Of a stretch of DNA of 6,349 bases, positions 1-5,254 are shown one piece after another. Each line of letters begins with the position of its first letter. The first letter of the stretch is position 1. The DNA comes from JAFGTX01 sp942492225 (GTDB taxonomy: Bacteria > Bacillota > Clostridia > Peptostreptococcales > Acidaminobacteraceae), in the NCBI GenBank assembly GCA_942492225.1, contig CALODS010000073.1, positions 1-6,349 on the forward strand, read 5' to 3'. The translations under genes and the position numbers were made by a program. The notes below the pieces were generated by a model that worked only from the letters and a program-made list of their open reading frames with translations, was not told the DNA's origin and did no database searches.

Positions 1-567
1 CAGTCGGTTATTGGTAAAGAAAGCAAAAAACAAATACTGGCTTTAGAAAATAAATTGCCAGATGTTATTGTCGCCTGTGTTGGTGGTGGTAGCAACGCCA
101 TTGGCATGTTCCATCCCTTCATAAACGATTGTACTGTGAAACTCGTTGCAGTTGAAGCAGCTGGCAAAGGAATAGACACTCACGAACATGCTGCAACACT
201 TACAAAAGGCAAATATGGTATTCTTCATGGAAATGCTATGTACTTACTTCAAGATGATCATGGACAAGTACACGAAGTCTATTCAATTTCTGCTGGTCTA
301 GATTATCCTGGAATAGGTCCTGAACATTGTCACCTTAAAGATATTAACCGTATATCATTTGGTGCCGTTACCGATAATGAAGCCATAGAAGCCTTTCAAC
401 TCCTTAGTCAACTGGAAGGAATCATTCCAGCACTTGAAAGTTCTCACGCTGTTTTTCAAGGTGTTAAAATGGCCAAAAATATGTCACCTGACGAAGTTCT
501 AATTATAAACTTATCTGGACGAGGCGATAAAGATGTTCAACAAATTTCTGAATTGTTGGAGGTATAA
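1..567 (+). CDS. trpB: Tryptophan synthase beta chain, C-terminal part (5' end outside window)
   Basis: TrpB is the PLP-dependent subunit that condenses indole (channelled from TrpA) with L-serine to give L-tryptophan in the cytoplasm. The reading frame is open from base 1, so the gene begins upstream; the TTG at 55 is an internal leucine codon, not a start. The 188 residues visible match roughly residue 205 onward of the usual ~395-residue enzyme. The glycine-rich PLP-phosphate loop GGGSNA is at visible residues 28-33. PALESSHA contains the glutamate (visible residue 146) equivalent to Salmonella Glu350, and NLSGRGDKD near the C-terminus contains the serine (172) that contacts the PLP ring nitrogen (Ser377). 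All look intact. The stop at 565-567 is one base from the trpA ATG, consistent with translational coupling and the standard trpB-trpA order. Confidence 0.98.
   Translation, partial: QSVIGKESKKQILALENKLPDVIVACVGGGSNAIGMFHPFINDCTVKLVAVEAAGKGIDTHEHAATLTKGKYGILHGNAMYLLQDDHGQVHEVYSISAGLDYPGIGPEHCHLKDINRISFGAVTDNEAIEAFQLLSQLEGIIPALESSHAVFQGVKMAKNMSPDEVLIINLSGRGDKDVQQISELLEV
558..562 (+). promoter_or_regulatory. Ribosome binding site of trpA
   Basis: A perfect GGAGG lies inside the last codons of trpB, 6 nt before the ATG at 569. It fixes the trpA start at 569 rather than at the in-frame ATG at 533, which would lie inside trpB. Confidence 0.85.
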
Positions 568-568
568 A

Positions 569-1336
569 ATGAGTATCCACGAACTAGAAAATAGAATAAA
601 ACAACTACTAGAAAATAATAACAAGCTGTTTATCCCCTATGTCATGTGTGGCGATGGTGGTTTTGACAAAACACTAAAACTTATTCGCCTACTAGAAGTG
701 TCAGGTGCATCAATTATAGAAATTGGTATCCCCTTCTCCGATCCTATTGCTGATGGACCAAGTATTCAAGCAGCTGGACAAAGGGCAATAAATAATGGTA
801 CAACCTTAACATCAATTATTAATTTCTTACAATGTAATTTACCTAATAACAAGGTGCCTAGAATTATCATGACCTATTTAAATCCCATCATACAATATGG
901 ATTAGACCGCTTCTTTATAGAAATGGAAACTGCGCAGATCAGTGGCATTATTATTCCAGATTTACCTTTTGAAGAATACGACATAATCACTTCTTATGCG
1001 ATGCAGCATAAGATTGCTATTATTCCTCTTATTGCACCGAGTACGAGTATGGATAGACTTCAAAAAATATCCAATAAAAGCAATGGATTCATTTACACCG
1101 TAACCATAAACGGAACAACCGGCGCTAGAACACACTTTTCTGAGGACATTCTGAATCGACTCAAGGAAATAAAACTAAACACAAATATGCCTGTCGTTGC
1201 AGGCTTTGGGGTTTCAACCAAAGAGCAGATACAAGTCTTGAGTCAACACTGTGATGGTGTCATCGTTGGATCTAAAATTGTAGATTTAGCACATGCTAAT
1301 GATTATGACACTATAAAGAAACTTGTTACAAATTAA
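569..1336 (+). CDS. trpA: Tryptophan synthase alpha chain
   Basis: TrpA cleaves indole-3-glycerol phosphate to indole and glyceraldehyde 3-phosphate and passes indole through the tunnel to TrpB. The 255-residue protein is a complete TIM barrel, slightly short against the usual 260-270. The signature IEIGIPFSDPIADGP carries both catalytic acids, Glu51 and Asp62 (Glu49 and Asp60 in Salmonella). MTYLNP, IIPDLPFEE, the loop-6 region with NGTTGAR, and the phosphate-binding VAGFGVST and DGVIVGS segments follow in the normal order. The N-terminal YVMCGDGG resembles Firmicute TrpA proteins. The start at 569 is chosen from the GGAGG 6 nt upstream; the frame stays open to an ATG at 533 but would then overlap trpB. 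It is the last gene of the trp operon here, followed at once by a hairpin. Confidence 0.97.
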   Translation: MSIHELENRIKQLLENNNKLFIPYVMCGDGGFDKTLKLIRLLEVSGASIIEIGIPFSDPIADGPSIQAAGQRAINNGTTLTSIINFLQCNLPNNKVPRIIMTYLNPIIQYGLDRFFIEMETAQISGIIIPDLPFEEYDIITSYAMQHKIAIIPLIAPSTSMDRLQKISNKSNGFIYTVTINGTTGARTHFSEDILNRLKEIKLNTNMPVVAGFGVSTKEQIQVLSQHCDGVIVGSKIVDLAHANDYDTIKKLVTN

Positions 1337-1340
1337 TCGA

Positions 1341-1370
1341 GGGGAATCGGGAAATCCCGATTCCCCCTTT
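1341..1370 (+). terminator. Hairpin at the end of the trp operon, probable terminator
   Basis: A perfect GC-rich inverted repeat starts 5 nt after the trpA stop. The arm GGGGAATCGGG (1341-1351) and its complement (1356-1366) are separated by AAAT, whose outer A and T can also pair. The 3' flank is only CTTT, so the U-tract is poor for a classical intrinsic terminator. It lies midway between the convergent trpA and alkC stops. On the minus strand the flank is also not T-rich, so it may act as a pause, an RNA-stability hairpin or a shared barrier. Confidence 0.7.
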
Positions 1371-1383
1371 ACTGCCACTATTC

Positions 1384-2466
1384 TTATGTGTTTAGTTGAA
1401 AATCTATTCGACTTTTAGCCTCACCATTGATGACCATCTCTATAAAATGATGTCCAGCATAATGTTTACGCGTTGACATTTCTTTGAAACTGATTTTTTT
1501 CTTAATTGTATAGTTGCCTCTTTCAAATTCTTTTTCAAAAAAAGAAAATGTTTTTTTAGAATGAGTCCCATTTTTCTTCAAATAATAAATATTATACGCG
1601 CCTCTTAGTTTCTTTTTTTCAGCAACGTCAAAAGAGACAGTAAGATAAGCAATTTCTCCTATTTGAATCTCTAATGGACTTAACGATAAGTCGCTAACCG
1701 ATACGCCTGAAGCGTCATTTAGTCCCCAAAGGGCCAGTGCTTCTTTATTTCCACGCTTTAGTAAGGTGCGTAAACCCTGTTTGAGAATCCAGTCTGTATG
1801 GTCACTGTGACCAATCCACCGCTTGGCAGTTTCTAGTACCAAATCGGGTGCTATTTTCGATATATCATTCAAGTTATTTGCCACACTTTTTCTTACAAAC
1901 AGCGATGTGTCTTCTTTTAAGTTTTCTAATATTTCTAATATCTTGATCAAATTATTTTTTTCTTTTAAAGCCTTCACGCTAATAGCCCATGGTAATTTGG
2001 GTCGACAAGCTTCTGAAGCAAATCGGCGCACATAATCATGATCGTGATTAGATAGTTCTAACAAATAAACTAATACTTTATTTGTATCTGTTATAGTAAA
2101 ACTTCTAATCGCAAATTCACTACTTCCATACTTTGTAAGATAGGCCAATGCTTCGAGGGATTCATTAAAATATTGTTGGCCATAGACGTCAACATACTCA
2201 GGAAATACCATCGAATCAAAATCTTTAAATTTTGGAGCTATTTTTTTTATAACTTCAAGTGCTTCTAAGTACTCTAGTTCAAAGGATTCGCCCATAATAA
2301 CGGCGCATGCACGTAATTTTTCCTTTAATTCTAACACTATAAACTCCGGTGCTAATACTCTCGACATGAAATCATCTAATTTGAAGTGACTGGTTTCACT
2401 ATTGATTGCTTGACCAAGCGCCCTGGTAAATGGTTCTTGGAAATATCGATCTTTGAGAAGTTCCAT
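1384..2466 (-). CDS. alkC: AlkC-type DNA alkylation repair glycosylase with Ig-like domain
   Basis: The 360-residue protein matches the AlkC branch of the AlkC/AlkD family, HEAT-repeat DNA glycosylases that remove cationic alkylated bases (for AlkC mainly 3-methyladenine and 3-methylcytosine) without flipping the base. Residues ~35-250 are helical HEAT-like repeats, including YVRRFASEACRPKLPW (~145-160) and VRKSVANNLNDISK (~191-204), followed by a WILKQGLRTLLKRGN helix; these segments are typical of AlkC. From ~253 to the end the protein is beta-rich: AYNIYYLKKNG and a TRKHYAGHHFIEMVINGE stretch match the C-terminal Ig-like domain of full-length AlkC, reported as needed for 3-methylcytosine excision. 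The frame is open to an ATG at 2541, but the start at 2466 has AGGAGGG just upstream and gives the expected N-terminus (MELLKDRYFQ). It is monocistronic, convergent with trpA and divergent from the gene at 2674. No SOS or Ada operator was recognised. Confidence 0.92.
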   Translation of the reverse strand: MELLKDRYFQEPFTRALGQAINSETSHFKLDDFMSRVLAPEFIVLELKEKLRACAVIMGESFELEYLEALEVIKKIAPKFKDFDSMVFPEYVDVYGQQYFNESLEALAYLTKYGSSEFAIRSFTITDTNKVLVYLLELSNHDHDYVRRFASEACRPKLPWAISVKALKEKNNLIKILEILENLKEDTSLFVRKSVANNLNDISKIAPDLVLETAKRWIGHSDHTDWILKQGLRTLLKRGNKEALALWGLNDASGVSVSDLSLSPLEIQIGEIAYLTVSFDVAEKKKLRGAYNIYYLKKNGTHSKKTFSFFEKEFERGNYTIKKKISFKEMSTRKHYAGHHFIEMVINGEAKSRIDFQLNT

Positions 2467-2471
2467 CTTAT

Positions 2472-2478
2472 CCCTCCT
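2472..2478 (-). promoter_or_regulatory. Ribosome binding site of alkC
   Basis: On the minus strand this reads AGGAGGG, an almost full-length Shine-Dalgarno sequence about 5 nt before the ATG at 2466. It decides the start against the longer frame beginning at 2541. Confidence 0.85.
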
Positions 2479-2557
2479 ATCTTCTTTAGTAATTTTAACA
2501 TAAAGTCCTGTTAATTCTATAACTTGGTTATAAAATACCATACAAATTAAAAAAGAA

Positions 2558-2569
2558 GCTAAATATAGC
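2558..2569. promoter_or_regulatory. Dyad site 1 in the alkC / small membrane protein intergenic region
   Basis: The sequence GCTAAATATAGC has complementary arms GCTA and TAGC around AATA. Its core CTAAATATAG recurs at 2602-2611. The position, between divergent genes and about 90 bp upstream of the alkC start, fits an operator or a promoter element, since TATATT on the minus strand resembles a -10 box. No good -35 partner was found on either strand. Function is inferred only. Confidence 0.35.
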
Positions 2570-2599
2570 GTTACGATTAATACAATTTCATAATAAAAC

Positions 2600-2613
2600 C
2601 ACTAAATATAGTG
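2600..2613. promoter_or_regulatory. Dyad site 2 in the alkC / small membrane protein intergenic region
   Basis: CACTAAATATAGTG has arms CACTA and TAGTG around AATA. It shares the ten-base core CTAAATATAG with site 1, but its flanking bases differ in a way that keeps the arms complementary. The start-to-start distance of the cores is 43 bp, about four helical turns. TATAGT (plus strand) could also be a -10 box for the gene at 2674, but the -35 region is weak. Confidence 0.35.
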
Positions 2614-2657
2614 CATTTTTGTTGAATCTGTGGTTAAATTTAATAGACAACATAATT

Positions 2658-2665
2658 TAAAGGAG
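2658..2665 (+). promoter_or_regulatory. Ribosome binding site of the small membrane protein gene
   Basis: TAAAGGAG ends 8 nt before the ATG at 2674. The in-frame GTG at 2665 overlaps the Shine-Dalgarno itself and is therefore not the start. Confidence 0.8.
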
Positions 2666-2673
2666 TGAACTCA

Positions 2674-3060
2674 ATGGATACAACAACATGGATAATAATT
2701 GGTGCAGTAATAATTATAGGTGCCGGTGCGGGACTCTACTATTATAGAAAACGTACTCTTCTTAAAATGTTTCAAGAGGTTTATCAAAATTCTGCTCAAA
2801 TACCAAAGCAAAACAAGAATAGTTTCTTACTATTAATGTTTAAAGAAAGTATGACGAAGCCAAAAGACAAAACAAAAAAACCTGGTGATAACCTGAAGAA
2901 TCAAAAGTTTGTTCAAATTCAAATGATTAAAATGAATAAAGTTCTTAAAGATACCGCAAGCGTTAAAGACAAACCAACTAAACGTGCACTTGTATTGTTA
3001 AACGATTACTTAGCTTGGGAAAAGAAAATTAACCAAGCCAATCAAAGCAATAAAAAATAA
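2674..3060 (+). CDS. Small single-pass membrane protein with a basic cytoplasmic tail, unknown function
   Basis: The 128-residue product is not recognised. Residues ~5-24 form one hydrophobic helix (WIIIGAVIIIGAGAGLYYY) with Gly/Ala spacing that could favour helix packing. It is followed at once by RKR, so the positive-inside rule predicts N-out/C-in with about 100 residues in the cytoplasm. The tail is very lysine-rich (more than 20 Lys), with a central low-complexity KPKDKTKKPGDN stretch, flanked by likely helical segments (LLKMFQEVYQNSAQ; ALVLLNDYLAWEKKINQ). There is no cleavage motif after the helix, no lipobox and no cysteine. A strong RBS and a good terminator immediately downstream support a real, monocistronic gene. 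It is divergent from alkC, sharing a 207-bp intergenic region, but no functional link is shown. Confidence 0.8.
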   Translation: MDTTTWIIIGAVIIIGAGAGLYYYRKRTLLKMFQEVYQNSAQIPKQNKNSFLLLMFKESMTKPKDKTKKPGDNLKNQKFVQIQMIKMNKVLKDTASVKDKPTKRALVLLNDYLAWEKKINQANQSNKK

Positions 3061-3073
3061 TAATTAAACCAAC

Positions 3074-3104
3074 AAAAGTTGTCCATATATTGGACAACTT
3101 TTTT
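3074..3104 (+). terminator. Intrinsic terminator after the small membrane protein gene
   Basis: A perfect 12-bp stem (AAAAGTTGTCCA / TGGACAACTTTT, arms 3074-3085 and 3091-3102) encloses the loop TATAT and runs into TTTTTT at 3099-3104, starting 14 nt after the stop codon. Read on the minus strand the stem ends in TTTTGTT, so it may also stop transcripts coming from metF. Confidence 0.88.
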
Positions 3105-3125
3105 ATTTAGCAGCAAACAACCAAT

Positions 3126-3160
3126 TGCTCATAGAATCTATCTATCTTCGATGGTGAGCA
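3126..3160. other. Weak inverted repeat in the region between the terminator and metF
   Basis: TGCTCA (3126-3131) and TGAGCA (3155-3160) are complementary, extendable by G-T pairs, around a 23-nt spacer. It lies in the ~100-bp gap downstream of metF that otherwise holds no open frame. It could be a 3' UTR hairpin of the minus-strand operon, but six pairs with a long loop may be chance. Confidence 0.2.
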
Positions 3161-3204
3161 GAACAGGTTTGACACATATGACGTAAAAGATGGTGCAAAA
3201 TATT

Positions 3205-4092
3205 TTATATATTTGCATTTAAGTTATTTCTAATGTGCCCAATATTACCCATAATTCGTTTAGCTGTGTCTGATTTATTCATTGTGTAAAGATGAATACC
3301 TTTTATCCCCCATGAGAGTAAATCAATTATTTGCTCTGTTGCATACATTGTTCCCGCCTCTTTTAAAGCAATAGGGTCATCTTGATATTTTTCAATGATA
3401 CGATTAAATTTATTTGGAAATTTACACCCTGATAATTCAACAATCTTATTGGTTTGATTTTTATTAAGAACAGGTAGTATACCTGCAATAACTGGTACAT
3501 TAATCCCTTTCTGAATTAATTTGTTATGATAGTCATAAAATAGTTCGTTGTCGAAGAACAGTTGTGTAATTAAAAAATCCGCACCATGTTCCACTTTACG
3601 TTTTAGATGTTCAATATCTTTATCAATCGAACTGGCTTCAATATGTCCTTCTGGATAACAAGCTGCAGCAATAGTCATTTTTTCTTTTTTTCTGATGTGC
3701 TGTATCAATTCTGATGCATACTGATAATTGTCTTTAAGTGTAGAAAAATCAAATCCCTCCGGGATATCACCTCTGAGTGCAAGGACGTTATCAACATTAG
3801 AATTTCTTATGTCTTTTAATGTGGATTCCAATTCATTTTTACTTGATGTAACACAAGTCAGATGAGCGATTGATTCTATATTGAACTCATTTTTTATTCG
3901 CGATGCTATTTCTACTGTTTTATCCTTTGAACTACCCATTGCACCATAGGTAACACTAATAAAATCAGGCTTTAAAGTTTTCAGTTCACCAATTGTATTA
4001 TAGATACCCTCTAATGATTTATCTGCTTTAGGGGGAAACACTTCAAATGAAAATGTATGTTTTTTACTTTGTATCAATTCTTTTATGCTCAT
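3205..4092 (-). CDS. metF: Methylenetetrahydrofolate reductase, MetF family
   Basis: This FAD enzyme reduces 5,10-methylene-tetrahydrofolate to 5-methyl-tetrahydrofolate, the methyl donor for homocysteine to methionine. The 295-residue single-domain TIM barrel has the normal bacterial length. Visible family motifs are FSFEVFPPK with Glu17 (E. coli Glu28, the proton-transfer residue), VTYGAMGSS, AHLTCV, LALRGD with Asp109 (Asp120), ACYPEGH with Tyr147 (Tyr152), ITQLFFDN with Gln177 (Gln183), AGILPV, and GIHLYTMN at the C-terminus. The start ATG at 4092 has AGAGG (minus strand) 8 nt upstream. It is the last gene of the operon, 27 bp after the COG2122 gene, and no metV follows, unlike many acetogen clusters. 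Its company with homocysteine-forming proteins points to a role in methionine synthesis. The segment ILPVLNKNQ has Lys where E. coli has Phe223. Confidence 0.96.
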   Translation of the reverse strand: MSIKELIQSKKHTFSFEVFPPKADKSLEGIYNTIGELKTLKPDFISVTYGAMGSSKDKTVEIASRIKNEFNIESIAHLTCVTSSKNELESTLKDIRNSNVDNVLALRGDIPEGFDFSTLKDNYQYASELIQHIRKKEKMTIAAACYPEGHIEASSIDKDIEHLKRKVEHGADFLITQLFFDNELFYDYHNKLIQKGINVPVIAGILPVLNKNQTNKIVELSGCKFPNKFNRIIEKYQDDPIALKEAGTMYATEQIIDLLSWGIKGIHLYTMNKSDTAKRIMGNIGHIRNNLNANI

Positions 4093-4119
4093 TTCCTCAT
4101 CCTCTACTTTCTGTAACGT

Positions 4120-4848
4120 CTATATAAATTCAAAGGCACCCCACGCACCCATTTGGTCATCAACAATGGCAATAACACCTGAAATTTCCTTAAATGTTTT
4201 GCTATATTGTAAGACTGAATTTATATCCTTTTTATCTTTTAATAAATTCCCAAGAGCCGTTGCCGCTGCATCTGCCACCAATGTATCTTTTGACAAGACT
4301 GTCACAGCATCACAATTTCCGAAACTAAGGGAATGTCCAACTTTACCAGAAGAGGTACATACACCGATTGGCAAAAGTGACTTATCAATTTTTATCGATA
4401 GATTTTTTACAGTTGCATTGGGACCACCATGTAATAAAATCGTTTTATGTTCTTTACTATAGACAAATAAATCGCCACCATTTTCAATAATCAATTCATT
4501 TGTTCCATCATAAAACTTTTCTCCAAGGTAATGTGAAACTGCGCCTGCAACTGTTGCCATTGGACCTACACTGAGTTTTTTTGACGCTTCTTTCATATGT
4601 TTAATTATTACAGGGTCATTTTTTTTTATACTTATTGGTACTAAACTTTTTATGAATTCCGGACAAGCAATCACATAAGTCTCTATTGTTTTTCTAATCA
4701 TTTTTAGTTCTTCTTCAAGGGCAACTTGTAGTTGACCATCTGTATATATTTGAAGATCAGACTCATAGATTGTTATGTTAAAAGAAGATGTTTTTTCTGC
4801 TTCAATATAAGTCCTATAATATCGTTCTTCATAATTAGGAGATACCAT
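4120..4848 (-). CDS. COG2122 / UPF0280 ApbE-like protein, probable sulfide assimilation factor
   Basis: The 242-residue protein belongs to the UPF0280 (COG2122) family, distantly related to ApbE flavin transferases. Signatures are YEERYYR near the N-terminus, VGPMATVAGAV (~94-104), IENGGDLFV (~121-129), GVCTSSGKVGHSLSFGNCDA (~162-181) and ADAAATALGN (~192-201), ending in GAWGAFEF. There is no signal peptide or lipobox, so it is probably cytoplasmic, unlike secreted ApbE. From memory, the Methanosarcina acetivorans member (MA1715) improves sulfide use for homocysteine formation; the chemistry is not settled. Cysteines are at 62, 164 and 179. The start at 4848 is chosen because GGAG lies 9 nt upstream and family members begin near YEERFYR. 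An ATG at 4863 with a weaker AGGG is possible. The gene overlaps the ferredoxin gene by 14 bp and is followed by metF after 27 bp. Confidence 0.88.
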   Translation of the reverse strand: MVSPNYEERYYRTYIEAEKTSSFNITIYESDLQIYTDGQLQVALEEELKMIRKTIETYVIACPEFIKSLVPISIKKNDPVIIKHMKEASKKLSVGPMATVAGAVSHYLGEKFYDGTNELIIENGGDLFVYSKEHKTILLHGGPNATVKNLSIKIDKSLLPIGVCTSSGKVGHSLSFGNCDAVTVLSKDTLVADAAATALGNLLKDKKDINSVLQYSKTFKEISGVIAIVDDQMGAWGAFEFI

Positions 4849-5254
4849 TTTGAACCACTCCATTCGATATTGCCCTAGATGGACAAACTTTAATACAAAG
4901 ATTACACCCAACACATTTATTATTATTAAATTTCAAGGATTGATCCTCTGTTAGAATCAGCGCTTGTGATTGACAAGCCGATGTACAAACACCACATTCA
5001 ACACATAATTTATCATCAACTGATATTGTACTGTTAATGAATTCTGCTTGAACACCTTCTGTTTCAATATATTCAAGTGCTTTAGCAATATCTTCTGATG
5101 TCCCATTAACTTCAACAAAAAGAGTCCCTTGAAAATTAAAATCAAAAGCTGCTTTGATAATATTAAGTTCTAAGTTGTAATGTTTTATTAAATTAAAAAC
5201 GATTGGTTTATCTCCTGTAGAATTTGGAAATGTAATTAATAGTTTAGATTTCAT
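4835..5254 (-). CDS. NIL-domain 2[4Fe-4S] ferredoxin of the homocysteine biosynthesis system
   Basis: The 139-residue protein has an N-terminal NIL domain (~1-75, a small ligand-binding fold also found on methionine ABC transporter ATPases) fused to a two-cluster ferredoxin (~80-130). The iron-sulfur ligands are Cys84-87-90-94 (CVECGVCTSAC) and Cys114-117-120-124 (CVGCNLCIKVCP), both C-x2-C-x2-C-x3-C, so two [4Fe-4S] clusters are expected. The first motif has Gln instead of the usual Pro after its last cysteine. From memory, the M. acetivorans homologue (MA1822) is required with its COG1900 partner for homocysteine synthesis, presumably delivering electrons. The ATG at 5254 shares its A with the TAA of the upstream gene (TAATG), indicating translational coupling. 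The 3' end overlaps the COG2122 gene by 14 bp. Confidence 0.93.
   Translation of the reverse strand: MKSKLLITFPNSTGDKPIVFNLIKHYNLELNIIKAAFDFNFQGTLFVEVNGTSEDIAKALEYIETEGVQAEFINSTISVDDKLCVECGVCTSACQSQALILTEDQSLKFNNNKCVGCNLCIKVCPSRAISNGVVQNGIS
4858..4861 (-). promoter_or_regulatory. Ribosome binding site deciding the COG2122 start
   Basis: The minus strand reads GGAG (within ATGGAGTGG), 9 nt before the ATG at 4848. It lies inside the end of the ferredoxin gene. The alternative ATG at 4863 overlaps this site and has only AGGG ahead of it. Confidence 0.55.

Noticed and set aside
55..57. TTG at 55 as the start of a short trpB
   Set aside because: The frame upstream encodes normal TrpB sequence (VIGKESKKQILALENKLPD), so the gene is simply cut by the window edge.
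533..568. N-terminal extension of trpA by 12 residues from the ATG at 533
   Set aside because: It would overlap trpB and has no RBS; the ATG at 569 has GGAGG at ideal spacing and gives the normal TrpA N-terminus.
2467..2541. N-terminal extension of alkC by 25 residues
   Set aside because: No Shine-Dalgarno is seen for the upstream ATG, the added residues do not resemble the family, and AGGAGGG sits directly before the ATG at 2466.
2467..2673. Sigma-A promoters for alkC and the small membrane protein gene
   Set aside because: Several -10-like strings occur (TATAGT, TATATT, TTTAAT), but none has a good -35 at 16-18 bp, so no promoter is called by position.
3193..3216. Imperfect AT-only hairpin (GCAAAATAT / ATATTTGC) at the metF stop codon
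   Set aside because: It has a bulge, almost no G-C pairs and overlaps the last metF codons, so it is too weak to call a terminator.
4093..4119. Separate promoter or SAM riboswitch ahead of metF
   Set aside because: The gap is only 27 bp and contains just the RBS. Any S-adenosylmethionine riboswitch or T-box for this operon would lie beyond 6349.
4085..4462. Plus-strand open frame opposite the COG2122 gene
   Set aside because: It is antisense to strongly conserved motifs, shows no family resemblance, and has no convincing RBS; the same holds for the plus-strand frame at 1823-2035 and the short minus-strand frames inside trpB, the ferredoxin and the COG1900 gene.
4849..4914. Longer COG2122 protein starting at 4914
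   Set aside because: The extra residues are the ferredoxin sequence read in another frame, with hydrophobic content mimicking a signal peptide; they overlap the second cluster motif of the real ferredoxin.
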